A program made the position numbers and the translations under genes. A stretch of DNA of 14,378 bases from NCBI GenBank assembly GCA_002715785.1, contig PBAA01000045.1, forward strand, positions 1 to 14,378. Direction: 5' to 3'. Below the pieces are notes generated by a model, which was not told the origin of the DNA, ran no database searches, and saw only the letters and a program-made list of their open reading frames with translations. Source of the stretch: Gammaproteobacteria bacterium. GTDB taxonomy: Bacteria > Pseudomonadota > Gammaproteobacteria > Pseudomonadales > Azotimanducaceae. Below, in pieces: positions 1 to 6,610 of the stretch. Numbering within the stretch: the first letter of the stretch is position 1; the number at the start of each line of letters is the position of its first letter.

Positions 1-729
1 GAGCAGAATTTTCGGGAAGGCCACGTGCCAGGTGCGATGTTTCTAGACCTCATTGAAGCAGCGTCCGACACAACCACAAACCTCGGATTTAGCTTACCTA
101 AACCCGCGCAATTGGAATCGCTATTTCGCAGCCTCGGTGTCAACGACGAAACCCAAGTCGTGGTGTACAGCACCGACAACATGATGTGGGCCACCAGGGC
201 ATGGTGGCTATTGCACTACTGCGGACATCCCAATGTTCGTGTTCTCAACGGAGGTTTCGACGCCTGGGTCGCCAATGATCTCGACACATCGGACCAGGCG
301 ACGAGCTACCCCATAGGATCATTCGCCGTCAACGTTGATCCCGATCGGTTTGCCGATAAATCTACCGTCCTTAAAGCCGTCAGTGATCAGGCCGTTTGCA
401 CGGTTAACGCTCTGGCCCCCGCCATGCATTCTGGAGAATCGCCCATCTCATACGGTCGGCCCGGACATATTGCGGGCAGTATTAATGTCTTTTACGACGA
501 TCTGCTTCTCGACGGGCACTTTCGACGAAGTGAAGAACTCGTAGAAGTTCTAAGCCACAAAGGTCTCCTGCAATCAGCCAAAGTCATCGCCTATTGTGGC
601 GGCGGAATCGCAGCGACCATCGATGCCTTCGCTTGCCTGCTCGTGGGGCAGGAACAGGTTGCTGTTTATGACGGATCGATGTCCGAGTGGGTAAAAGATG
701 TGTCTTTACCCCTCGAAATAGGTCCTTGA
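1..729 (+). CDS. Rhodanese-type sulfurtransferase, two-domain (5' partial)
   Basis: This is the C-terminal 242 codons of a sulfurtransferase. The frame is open to the left edge, and the first visible residues (EQNFREGHVPGAMFLDL) match the GHIPGA-type motif inside the first rhodanese domain, so the GTG at 25 is internal and the true start lies upstream. The first domain continues through the YSTDN and ATRAWW segments and has no catalytic cysteine there, as usual for the inactive N-terminal domain of thiosulfate/3-mercaptopyruvate sulfurtransferases. The second domain has its own GRPGHIAGSINV motif and the active-site loop CGGGIAAT, with the Cys at visible codon 199. Family members transfer sulfane sulfur from thiosulfate or 3-mercaptopyruvate to an acceptor such as cyanide or a thiol. 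The loop CGGGIA is closer to the CGSGVTA of 3-mercaptopyruvate enzymes than to CRKGVTA of thiosulfate enzymes, but it matches neither, so the substrate is uncertain. No signal peptide can be judged because the N-terminus is missing. Confidence 0.9.
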   Translation, partial: EQNFREGHVPGAMFLDLIEAASDTTTNLGFSLPKPAQLESLFRSLGVNDETQVVVYSTDNMMWATRAWWLLHYCGHPNVRVLNGGFDAWVANDLDTSDQATSYPIGSFAVNVDPDRFADKSTVLKAVSDQAVCTVNALAPAMHSGESPISYGRPGHIAGSINVFYDDLLLDGHFRRSEELVEVLSHKGLLQSAKVIAYCGGGIAATIDAFACLLVGQEQVAVYDGSMSEWVKDVSLPLEIGP

Positions 730-826
730 TCTAGGTCGAACGGTCGAGATCCCGCAGCGCGGTGTCTGCAATGTTATTTCCGGGCAGCTAACGTATTCTC
801 AACGGGACTGATCATTGGAGAAGAAC

Positions 827-1474
827 ATGGCAGAGAACGGAGAGATGAACGACGATTCCAAAGGTTTCGTCTCGGCACGCGGCCCCTTCGAGATTTTCGA
901 GAATCCACCCATGAACGCACCCTTCCCTTCAGAAGCGGTCAAGGTGGACCGGGCCGCCGATGGCTTTGAATATAGCGGTCTCGCCGAAGAATATGGCGAG
1001 GAGCCGGTCCGACAAAAAATCGGCGAGATGGTTAAGGCCTTTTCGGCAGGCGTGAGTACGACACCCCTTTTCGGCCAACAAACCGAGGGGGGCATGAGTT
1101 TGGTCCACGTCTGGTTTGGCCCGAACTTCCCTTTGTTTCGTCACAGCCACCCAAAGTACGGGGACTGCCTCTACTACGTCGTCGCCGGCGAGGTAATCCT
1201 TGGTAGACGACGTTTGGGACCCGGTTCAGGTTTCTTTGTACCCAATGGAATGCCGTACAAGTACACGGCTGGCCCCGCGGGGGTCGAAGTCCTAGAGTTT
1301 CGGGCAGGAGGCGGCGAACCGAGTGCGCCCGGTATGAAGCTTGACGAGCATTCACTGGATTCGATTCAGAACATCATTGACGGGGCCAACAAACACGTTG
1401 ATGAGTGGCAAGTCCCCGAACGGATTGGTGATACCGCGTTGCGTCAAGCGGAATACGACAACGGCGCAAGCTAG
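827..1474 (+). CDS. Cupin-domain protein
   Basis: A 215-aa protein counted from the ATG at 827. A longer reading from TTG at 815 is possible, but GGAGAAG at 817-823 is a good ribosome binding site just upstream of the ATG, so the ATG is preferred. The N-terminal ~70 residues are acidic and unassigned. The core (about residues 85-165) is a single cupin barrel: motif 1 is HSHPKYGD followed by CLYYVVAGEV, and motif 2 is GPGSGFFVPNGMPYKYTAG. Two histidines (106 and 108) are present, but the usual Glu of motif 1 is Asp and the usual His of motif 2 appears to be Tyr (about 146). Metal binding is therefore incomplete or altered compared with a classic dioxygenase-type cupin. No signal peptide is seen, so it is probably cytoplasmic. 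Its stop overlaps the GTG of the next gene, suggesting co-translation. A binding or isomerase-like role is as likely as an oxygenase; the substrate is unknown. Confidence 0.8.
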   Translation: MAENGEMNDDSKGFVSARGPFEIFENPPMNAPFPSEAVKVDRAADGFEYSGLAEEYGEEPVRQKIGEMVKAFSAGVSTTPLFGQQTEGGMSLVHVWFGPNFPLFRHSHPKYGDCLYYVVAGEVILGRRRLGPGSGFFVPNGMPYKYTAGPAGVEVLEFRAGGGEPSAPGMKLDEHSLDSIQNIIDGANKHVDEWQVPERIGDTALRQAEYDNGAS

Positions 1475-1896
1475 TGTCCCGACGAGCCAACAGGCGTGCT
1501 GTCTGGCTCGTCCTTTTAATATCCAGCGCTGCGTGTGCTGACGACAGTGAGGCGGTCGTCGCCGCGCGGGATAGTGTCAACGCATGGCTTGAGTTGATTG
1601 ACACCAGCCAATTTAGTGAAAGTTTAGGTAGAGCCTCGCCGGTGTTGCAAAATGCGATTACGGATAAAAGCTGGAATCGGTCTCTGCGCGGGTCCCGATC
1701 ACCGCTTGGGGCGGTCCAATCGCGCAAATTACTGGGAGCGAAATTTTCCGAAGACCTTCCAGGCGTGCCGCAAGGTGATTACGTGATTTTCGGTTTTGCT
1801 TCTGTGTTTGAAAACCAAGACAACATCATCGAAACGGTCACGGCGAAAAAGGATGCAGATGGTATCTGGCGCGTGGCGGGTTACTTCATTCGTTAA
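1474..1896 (+). CDS. Small exported protein, DUF4019-like
   Basis: A 140-aa protein starting at GTG 1474, which shares its first base with the TAG of the cupin gene (TAGTG), so translation is probably coupled. The N-terminus has arginines (MSRRANRR) followed by a hydrophobic stretch (about residues 9-20) ending in SSAACAD. This fits either a lipobox-type cleavage before Cys21 or ordinary cleavage after ACA at 22. The mature part starts with an A-A-R-D-S-V-N-A-W-L helix and ends in a beta-rich segment, GDYVIFGFASVF to DGIWRVAGYFIR, which resembles the DUF4019 family of small periplasmic proteins (recognition from memory). No catalytic residues are apparent and the family has no firmly known function. 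It probably sits in the periplasm or on a membrane as a lipoprotein. Confidence 0.75.
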   Translation: MSRRANRRAVWLVLLISSAACADDSEAVVAARDSVNAWLELIDTSQFSESLGRASPVLQNAITDKSWNRSLRGSRSPLGAVQSRKLLGAKFSEDLPGVPQGDYVIFGFASVFENQDNIIETVTAKKDADGIWRVAGYFIR

Positions 1897-1982
1897 ACAC
1901 CGCGCCATCCCGATTAGCATCCCGAAATAACTGGAAATCATCCACTCGACCAAGCCCGTTACAAGAGGGTTAACCATTAAAA

Positions 1983-2003
1983 TGGGGGATTTCCGATCCC
2001 CCA
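1983..2003. terminator. Strong hairpin, possible terminator
   Basis: A perfect inverted repeat: GGGGGAT at 1984-1990, loop TTCCG, ATCCCCC at 1996-2002, extended by a T-A pair at 1983/2003. It lies 87 bases after the DUF4019-like gene and 120 bases before the first RPH-like gene. On the plus strand no T-run follows (AGTAAACG), so it is not a textbook intrinsic terminator for the upstream operon. Read on the minus strand it is followed by ATTTTAAT, a better but still weak tail. It may terminate the left operon, stabilise an mRNA 3' end, or act as a 5' leader structure of the next gene. Confidence 0.45.
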
Positions 2004-2111
2004 GTAAACGTACAACATGTGAATTGGATGACCCACCTGACATGCTCTGATACGTTATCGCCGCGCTAGTTCCACAAGAAAGCTAGCGGCATATTTACAC
2101 CGAAGACAATC

Positions 2112-2125
2112 AAGGTTAATTAGTG
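2112..2125 (+). promoter_or_regulatory. Ribosome binding site deciding the GTG start of the first RPH-like gene
   Basis: AAGG at 2112-2115 lies 7 bases before the GTG at 2123. No ATG in frame nearby would preserve the conserved N-terminal glycine-rich segment, so the GTG start is preferred. Confidence 0.5.
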
Positions 2126-4957
2126 AACAGTACCGATTCCTATGTGTTGCCTTTAAACACCGACAACGATTCGCTCGAACTAATCGGTGGTAAGGGAAAG
2201 TCACTCGCGCGCATGGCGAGTGCTGGTTTTACCGTCCCAACCGGGTTTCACGTGACGACGGCAGCGTACAAGAACTTCGTCGACACGAACGAACTTCAAT
2301 CGAAGATTCTTGAGCTAGCAAAGCCTGAAATTAACGGCATCGCGCTCTCCTTCGAACAAGCCTCCAAGAATATTCGCGCCTTATTCGATCAAGCGCGCAT
2401 CTCGGATGACATCGTCGCCGAAGTCGCGAGCGCGTACACCATGTTCGAGAGCGAAAGCACGGCTGTTGCCGTCCGATCGTCGGCGAATGCCGAAGACTTA
2501 CCGGAGTTGTCGTTCGCCGGTCAACAAGAGACGTACCTGAACGTACGCGGCGGCGACGCGTTAGTATTAGCCATTCGCGATTGCTGGGCGTCCTTGTGGA
2601 CAGCCCAGGCCATCAGTTATCGACACCAAAACGGTATTGAACAGGACTCGGTCGCGATGGCCGTCGTCGTCCAAGTGATGGTGCCGTCGGATGTATCCGG
2701 CATTTTGTTCACCGCCAATCCGGCGACGGGCGAGCGATCTGAGATGATCATTAATGCCAGCTTCGGTCTTGGCGAGGCCGTTGTCAGCGGTCAAGTCACT
2801 CCAGACACGTACATCGTCGATCGCGAAACGCATTCCGTTAAAGAAACGGTGATCGGTCCAAAGGCCCAGAAAATCGTTTCCGACGCTGATCAAGGCACCC
2901 GCTTCGAAGATGTTGAAGACGATGAGCGGACTCAGTCCTCGTTATCCGAGACCATGATTCAGGAACTCGCCGCAGCCGCCGTCAATATCGAATCCCTCTA
3001 CGACGGCTTGCCTCAAGACATCGAATGGGCGTTTGCAAACGGCAACCTCAAGCTATTGCAGTCTCGTCCCATCACGAATCTTCCAGTCCAACCCATCGAG
3101 GTAGATTGGTCCCCCACACCACCTGCCAAATACGTCAGTCGGCGCCAAATTGTGGAAAACATGCCGGGTCCCATTTGTCCGCTGTTTGAAGAGCTTTACC
3201 TCACGGAGGGGCTTGAATCATCGCGTAAAGGAAAAAGTCTCATGGTCGGTGGCGGTCCAATGTTTGTGACGGTCAATGGCTACGCGTACATGCGATTCGA
3301 CTTCCCCCAACTCCACGAGTCGGGCACAGCCCTGAAACAAGCCAAGCCCCCTAGCGAAGAAGAAATCGAGGCAGCGGAACAAAAAGCGATGGAAGCGATC
3401 CGAAAACGCCTGGAGCAAGAAGAAAACGTCGCGAAGTTGGAAAAAAACGATCTGGCCTTGTTCGTCTCCGAATTGTCCGACGCAGATCGGACCGCGTTCG
3501 AGAGGTGGGCGGCAGATCAGCCAGCGGAAGATCTCGCCCATCGTGTGACCATGCCTGAGAGCGACAATCCAACCTACGTGGCGTTCCACAAAACGGCCGT
3601 TAACGACCGGCAACTGGGCGAATGGCACGAAGTTACCCGGCCCCGATTGGTCGGTATCGGCGAAAAATGGAGCAAACTGGATCCGGCAACCGCGACCGAT
3701 GAGAAGCTCTTAGAGGGCATCCGCGAGATGGGAATCGAAGAGGGATACTACTGGTCGAGTAATTCAAGTCATACCTTTGGCGTCGCTAAATCGACCGACG
3801 ACCATCTGCAGTGCTTCCTCCGCGAGACACTCCCCGATCACCGCTTTATTAGCGGCCAATTTCTTTCGGGAATCGAATCGAAATCCATGCAAGCAAACGC
3901 GGATCTCTTCGAAATAGCGAAGTCGGTGCGCAGCAACGACGAGCTTGCCAAGCTCGTCATCGTCACCCCATCTAGATTCCTCATGGATGCCCTTCATCAG
4001 CGCAACGACAGCCGCGAGATGTTGGATGCGATTGAAAACTATCTAGGCACCTACGGCCACCAAGGCTATAGCATGGATTTCATCGAGCCCACACAAGTGG
4101 AAGATCCATCCGCGCTTTTTGCGAGCTTGAAGGCGATGGTCCAGGACAAGGATTACGACCCCAAAAACCAGGACTTGCGCGCATCGGCAGTCCGCACAAA
4201 CAAGTACGACGAAATCTCGTCGATACTGGAAGGGCTTGAATATTGGCAATTTCGTTACCGGCTGTGGCTCGCCCGCAAGTACAACTACATCCGGGAAGAA
4301 GTTGCATTCATGTTTGGATACACCTGGTCGGTGTTGCGGCCCATGGCACACGAACTCGGGCGTCGTTTGGCAGACGTGGGGTCTTTAGATCGATTCGACG
4401 ACGTCTATTTTCTCGTCACCGAAGAGCTGAATCGCGGAATCGAGGCACGACGTAGCAATGAAGGATTGCCGCAACTAGCAAGCCTTGCTGCAGAACGTAG
4501 GCAACTTCGAGAAGCCCGAAAACAACATCATCCACCGGGCACCCTCCCGGCCGAAGCGAGCCAGATCAAAGGCATCGCTTTCAAAGAAACACAAATCAAA
4601 AACGACGATTCGAGCGATACGATGCGCGGATTTCCAGTGAGTTCTGGGCAGGTCACCGCAAAAGCGAGCGTCGTCATCGGCGCAGACGAGTTCGACAAGA
4701 TGGTGCCGGGATCTATATTGGTTAGCCCTTTGACGACGCCCGCGTGGACACAACTCTTTGCACACGCAGTGGGTCTTGTCACCGACATGGGAAGTATCCT
4801 CGCCCACGGATCCATCGTTGCCCGCGAGTACGGCATTCCTGCTGTGCTGGGAGTTGGCAATGGCACTAAAAGAATTCAACACGGACAAACGATTAGCATC
4901 GACGGCGATGCCGGAACCGTTGTGATACACGACGACGCGGATACACAATCGTCGTAA
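2123..4957 (+). CDS. RPH-like ATP-dependent phosphotransferase, paralog 1
   Basis: A 944-aa cytoplasmic protein of the rifampin phosphotransferase / PEP-synthase-like group. Domain order: ATP-binding domain (about 15-320) with GGKGKS at 22-27, VRSSANAEDLP with Arg118, SFAGQQETYLNV, CWASLW and LLQSRPIT with Arg315; middle acceptor domain (about 330-830) beginning with ENMPGPICPLFEELY; swivelling domain (about 845-944) with LVSPLTTPAW and SILAHGSIVAREYG, where His895 is the expected phospho-carrier. Family chemistry: ATP phosphorylates the histidine with release of AMP and Pi, and the phosphate is passed to a hydroxyl on the acceptor. There is no PEP-binding barrel after the His domain, so this is not a true PEP synthase. 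It is some 80 residues longer than typical rifampin phosphotransferases (about 865). Part of the excess is a charged, probably coiled-coil stretch at about 409-445 (SEEEIEAAEQ onward). Paralog 2 is at 6611-9304. Acceptor unknown. Confidence 0.88.
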   Translation: MNSTDSYVLPLNTDNDSLELIGGKGKSLARMASAGFTVPTGFHVTTAAYKNFVDTNELQSKILELAKPEINGIALSFEQASKNIRALFDQARISDDIVAEVASAYTMFESESTAVAVRSSANAEDLPELSFAGQQETYLNVRGGDALVLAIRDCWASLWTAQAISYRHQNGIEQDSVAMAVVVQVMVPSDVSGILFTANPATGERSEMIINASFGLGEAVVSGQVTPDTYIVDRETHSVKETVIGPKAQKIVSDADQGTRFEDVEDDERTQSSLSETMIQELAAAAVNIESLYDGLPQDIEWAFANGNLKLLQSRPITNLPVQPIEVDWSPTPPAKYVSRRQIVENMPGPICPLFEELYLTEGLESSRKGKSLMVGGGPMFVTVNGYAYMRFDFPQLHESGTALKQAKPPSEEEIEAAEQKAMEAIRKRLEQEENVAKLEKNDLALFVSELSDADRTAFERWAADQPAEDLAHRVTMPESDNPTYVAFHKTAVNDRQLGEWHEVTRPRLVGIGEKWSKLDPATATDEKLLEGIREMGIEEGYYWSSNSSHTFGVAKSTDDHLQCFLRETLPDHRFISGQFLSGIESKSMQANADLFEIAKSVRSNDELAKLVIVTPSRFLMDALHQRNDSREMLDAIENYLGTYGHQGYSMDFIEPTQVEDPSALFASLKAMVQDKDYDPKNQDLRASAVRTNKYDEISSILEGLEYWQFRYRLWLARKYNYIREEVAFMFGYTWSVLRPMAHELGRRLADVGSLDRFDDVYFLVTEELNRGIEARRSNEGLPQLASLAAERRQLREARKQHHPPGTLPAEASQIKGIAFKETQIKNDDSSDTMRGFPVSSGQVTAKASVVIGADEFDKMVPGSILVSPLTTPAWTQLFAHAVGLVTDMGSILAHGSIVAREYGIPAVLGVGNGTKRIQHGQTISIDGDAGTVVIHDDADTQSS

Positions 4958-5041
4958 TTAGAAGCAACGAGGAATCACCGAATCTCGGGTTGTTGAACGC
5001 GTAGTTCACCGATACGCCTGCCAAAGAACTCTCGAATTTCG

Positions 5042-5078
5042 GATAACGCTTTCTTTGACGTAGGCAACATTTTGGCGG
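5042..5078. repeat. Left imperfect inverted repeat of the transposase element
   Basis: Contains GATAAC (5042-5047), TTTGACG (5054-5060), GGCA (5063-5066) and GGCGG (5074-5078). The same words occur in the same order, inverted, at 6431-6397. Confidence 0.4.
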
Positions 5079-5083
5079 AATAA

Positions 5084-5103
5084 CGTTAGTGGTTCTGCTA
5101 ACG
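5084..5103 (-). terminator. Possible weak terminator of the transposase-like gene
   Basis: A perfect 6-bp inverted repeat, CGTTAG at 5084-5089 and CTAACG at 5098-5103, with an 8-base loop. On the minus strand it lies 28 bases after the stop of the transposase-like gene and is followed by TTATT. The stem is short and the T-tract poor, so the call is weak. Confidence 0.3.
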
Positions 5104-5131
5104 AAATACGGATTGCATCAACAACTGGCGA

Positions 5132-6376
5132 TCACGAAGCCTGAGCCAAACTACCGGCATCAACCTTACGCATTTCATCAGGCACCATGAACGATCGCGG
5201 ATGGTCGCCAATTCTAGGTGAAGGTTCGTTGAAAGACCGAGTCCACTCTCTCACCGTTGGGCGCCGTTTAAGTATCGCCACCTCAAAATAGATCGTCGCG
5301 TGTAGCAAGCCAAGTAGTACTCGTAACCGATCGTACGTGAGGACGCGTACCTGCGAGAAGTTAAATGCCTCTTTCTGGGAAGCGATGGCGCGCACAACGT
5401 CTGGCAACTGAAACGTCGTCTCGACGATCCTGGCGAGCTGTTCGCGTTCCTTTACCGCTGGTTCTGAACTCAAATAGATCAACGGTTCCCCCTGCTCCCC
5501 CTCGGCTCGGCGAGCGCTAGGTATGTCCCAATCGACGACTATAAGCGACAGCGGCTTCTCTGGTGTCTCCGGGAGGCTGACCTCGTTTGATCCAAACGAA
5601 CAAACCACGGCCGTCTCGACCTCCACGTTCTGTGCGCCTCGTATCCATTTGTACGTCGTCACACCGAATGGCCTCTCGACCAGATGCGGAATTTCATTAA
5701 TAAACTTTAGGTGTCCTTCATGTAACAACTCAACGCGGCCCGACACCGCCGTTACATATCTGAAGGCATCGCGCGATACCGAATTCGCGAATGGCTCTGC
5801 TCGCAACATCAACGCACCAACATCCGCATCGAGAAAGAACACACCTCGCCCAGCCGTTGCTTCTTGGACACGTTTAAGGACACTCAGGATCTCGTCACTA
5901 TCGTCGACGTAATCGGGCGCGTTACGTGACCAAATATGCGCCGCTATCGGCATCAAAACACCGCTGATCGGATCGTACGCGACCACCTCGCAAACCTGAT
6001 AAGCCGGGTATCCCGTTTCTGGCAACGCCTCCGCGTCGACCAGGAACTCCATCTTTCTCGCGTACTTCTTCTGCAACGGGTATACGTGCGTCACAAGCGG
6101 CGTTTCTTGCTTGACTCGACGCGCGGTCATACTCAGCAGATTACGAGAGATCGTGTCAGCCAATCCTTGGCGAGCCAGATTGCGACTCAATCGTTTATGC
6201 GTCGCGTGTATTCGAACAGGTTTGTCTAATGCTGCCGCGATGTCCCATATTCTTACGGATCGTGACCGGAGCATGCCGACCAAAACATCCCCGACAAACC
6301 GCTTGGAAACTCTACCGAGCCCCGCAGCCAGTTGATCGGTAAACTCATAAAACTTGACAGCCTTAGATTTAGACAA
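5132..6376 (-). CDS. IS4-type transposase-like protein, catalytic residues apparently altered
   Basis: A 414-aa protein, full length for this transposase group, beginning at TTG 6376. An in-frame TGA lies 15 codons upstream and there is no ATG between. The N-terminal region has a KRLSRNLAR segment (62-69); the RNase H-like part contains KKYARKME (103-110), then GYPAYQVCEVVAYDP, NAPDYVDDSDEIL and GRGVFFLDAD (177-185), and it ends in a VRVLTYDRLR helix. These segments match, from memory, IS4-type transposases with the pattern LDxSDIxKxYAKKME ... GRGIWVIDRGGDR ... EExFRFLKQ. In this copy the first Asp position reads His97 (THVYPLQ), the DRGGDR box reads DADVGA with only Asp183 kept, and the EE...FRFLKQ region is not recognisable. 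The frame is nonetheless uninterrupted. It is either an inactive IS copy that has not yet decayed or a domesticated DNA-binding protein. It is transcribed against both flanking RPH-like genes. Confidence 0.7.
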   Translation of the reverse strand: MSKSKAVKFYEFTDQLAAGLGRVSKRFVGDVLVGMLRSRSVRIWDIAAALDKPVRIHATHKRLSRNLARQGLADTISRNLLSMTARRVKQETPLVTHVYPLQKKYARKMEFLVDAEALPETGYPAYQVCEVVAYDPISGVLMPIAAHIWSRNAPDYVDDSDEILSVLKRVQEATAGRGVFFLDADVGALMLRAEPFANSVSRDAFRYVTAVSGRVELLHEGHLKFINEIPHLVERPFGVTTYKWIRGAQNVEVETAVVCSFGSNEVSLPETPEKPLSLIVVDWDIPSARRAEGEQGEPLIYLSSEPAVKEREQLARIVETTFQLPDVVRAIASQKEAFNFSQVRVLTYDRLRVLLGLLHATIYFEVAILKRRPTVREWTRSFNEPSPRIGDHPRSFMVPDEMRKVDAGSLAQAS

Positions 6377-6396
6377 ACGAATGTGCTGCCTGTACC

Positions 6397-6431
6397 CCGC
6401 CAGATAAACATGCCGTCAAACGCAGGTTATC
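6397..6431. repeat. Right imperfect inverted repeat of the transposase element
   Basis: Contains CCGCC (6397-6401), TGC (6411-6413), CGTCAAA (6414-6420) and GTTATC (6426-6431), the inverse of words in the left arm at 5042-5078. It begins about 20 bases upstream of the TTG start of the transposase-like gene. Confidence 0.4.
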
Positions 6432-6459
6432 GACCATCAATGCGGAGACTTTTTTCGAG

Positions 6460-6535
6460 AATAATTCATTAGATAACTTATTATATATTAATGACTTAAT
6501 TGAATTATATAAACTATGCATTACGTATATATGGG
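6460..6535 (+). promoter_or_regulatory. AT-rich island, probable promoter region of the second RPH-like gene
   Basis: A markedly AT-rich stretch, including TTATATATTAATGAC and GAATTATATAAAC, stands out from the GC-richer surroundings. It lies between the transposase-like element and the second RPH-like gene, about 80-150 bases upstream of its ATG. A TTGAAT at 6500 and several TATA-type boxes are present, but no pair has ideal 17-base spacing. It could serve the plus-strand gene, the minus-strand gene, or both. Confidence 0.35.
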
Positions 6536-6610
6536 TGATTTTCCTCGACATATCGTAGCGCACCTTTACATCGCATACGACGCACCCCGCCGCATCTTTA
6601 TACTAGGCCA

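Larger units (their letters stand above)
5042..6431 (-). mobile_element. Putative IS4-type insertion element or remnant
   Basis: A transposase-like gene is enclosed by imperfect inverted repeats. Reading inward, the left arm (5042-5078) has GATAAC, TTTGACG, GGCA and TTTTGGCGG; the right arm (6431 back to 6397) has GATAAC, TTTGACG, GCA and CTGGCGG in the same order, but with small gaps. About 1.39 kb would fit an IS of this type. No target-site duplication is visible next to these ends. The repeats need gaps to align, so the boundaries are approximate, and the element may be old or immobile. It sits between two paralogous genes on the opposite strand. Confidence 0.4.

Noticed and set aside
25..27. 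GTG at 25 as the start of the sulfurtransferase
   Set aside because: The frame is open upstream and encodes conserved rhodanese residues (NFREGH) before this codon, so the gene is cut by the window edge.
734..747. Direct repeat GGTCGA-AC-GGTCGA downstream of the sulfurtransferase gene, within GATCT/AGATC arms
   Set aside because: Too short to separate from chance, and no T-run or promoter is associated with it.
2064..2088. Inverted repeat CGCTAG ... CTAGCG before the first RPH-like gene
   Set aside because: Only six base pairs with a 13-base loop; could be an operator but there is no further support.
2123..4957. Annotation as phosphoenolpyruvate synthase
   Set aside because: The ATP and phosphohistidine domains match, but the His domain is at the very C-terminus and no PEP/pyruvate-binding barrel follows; the domain order is that of RPH-type enzymes.
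6369..6563. Minus-strand 64-codon frame in the AT-rich gap overlapping the transposase start
   Set aside because: Composition follows the AT-rich DNA, there is no ribosome binding site or recognisable motif, and it is out of frame with the transposase-like gene.
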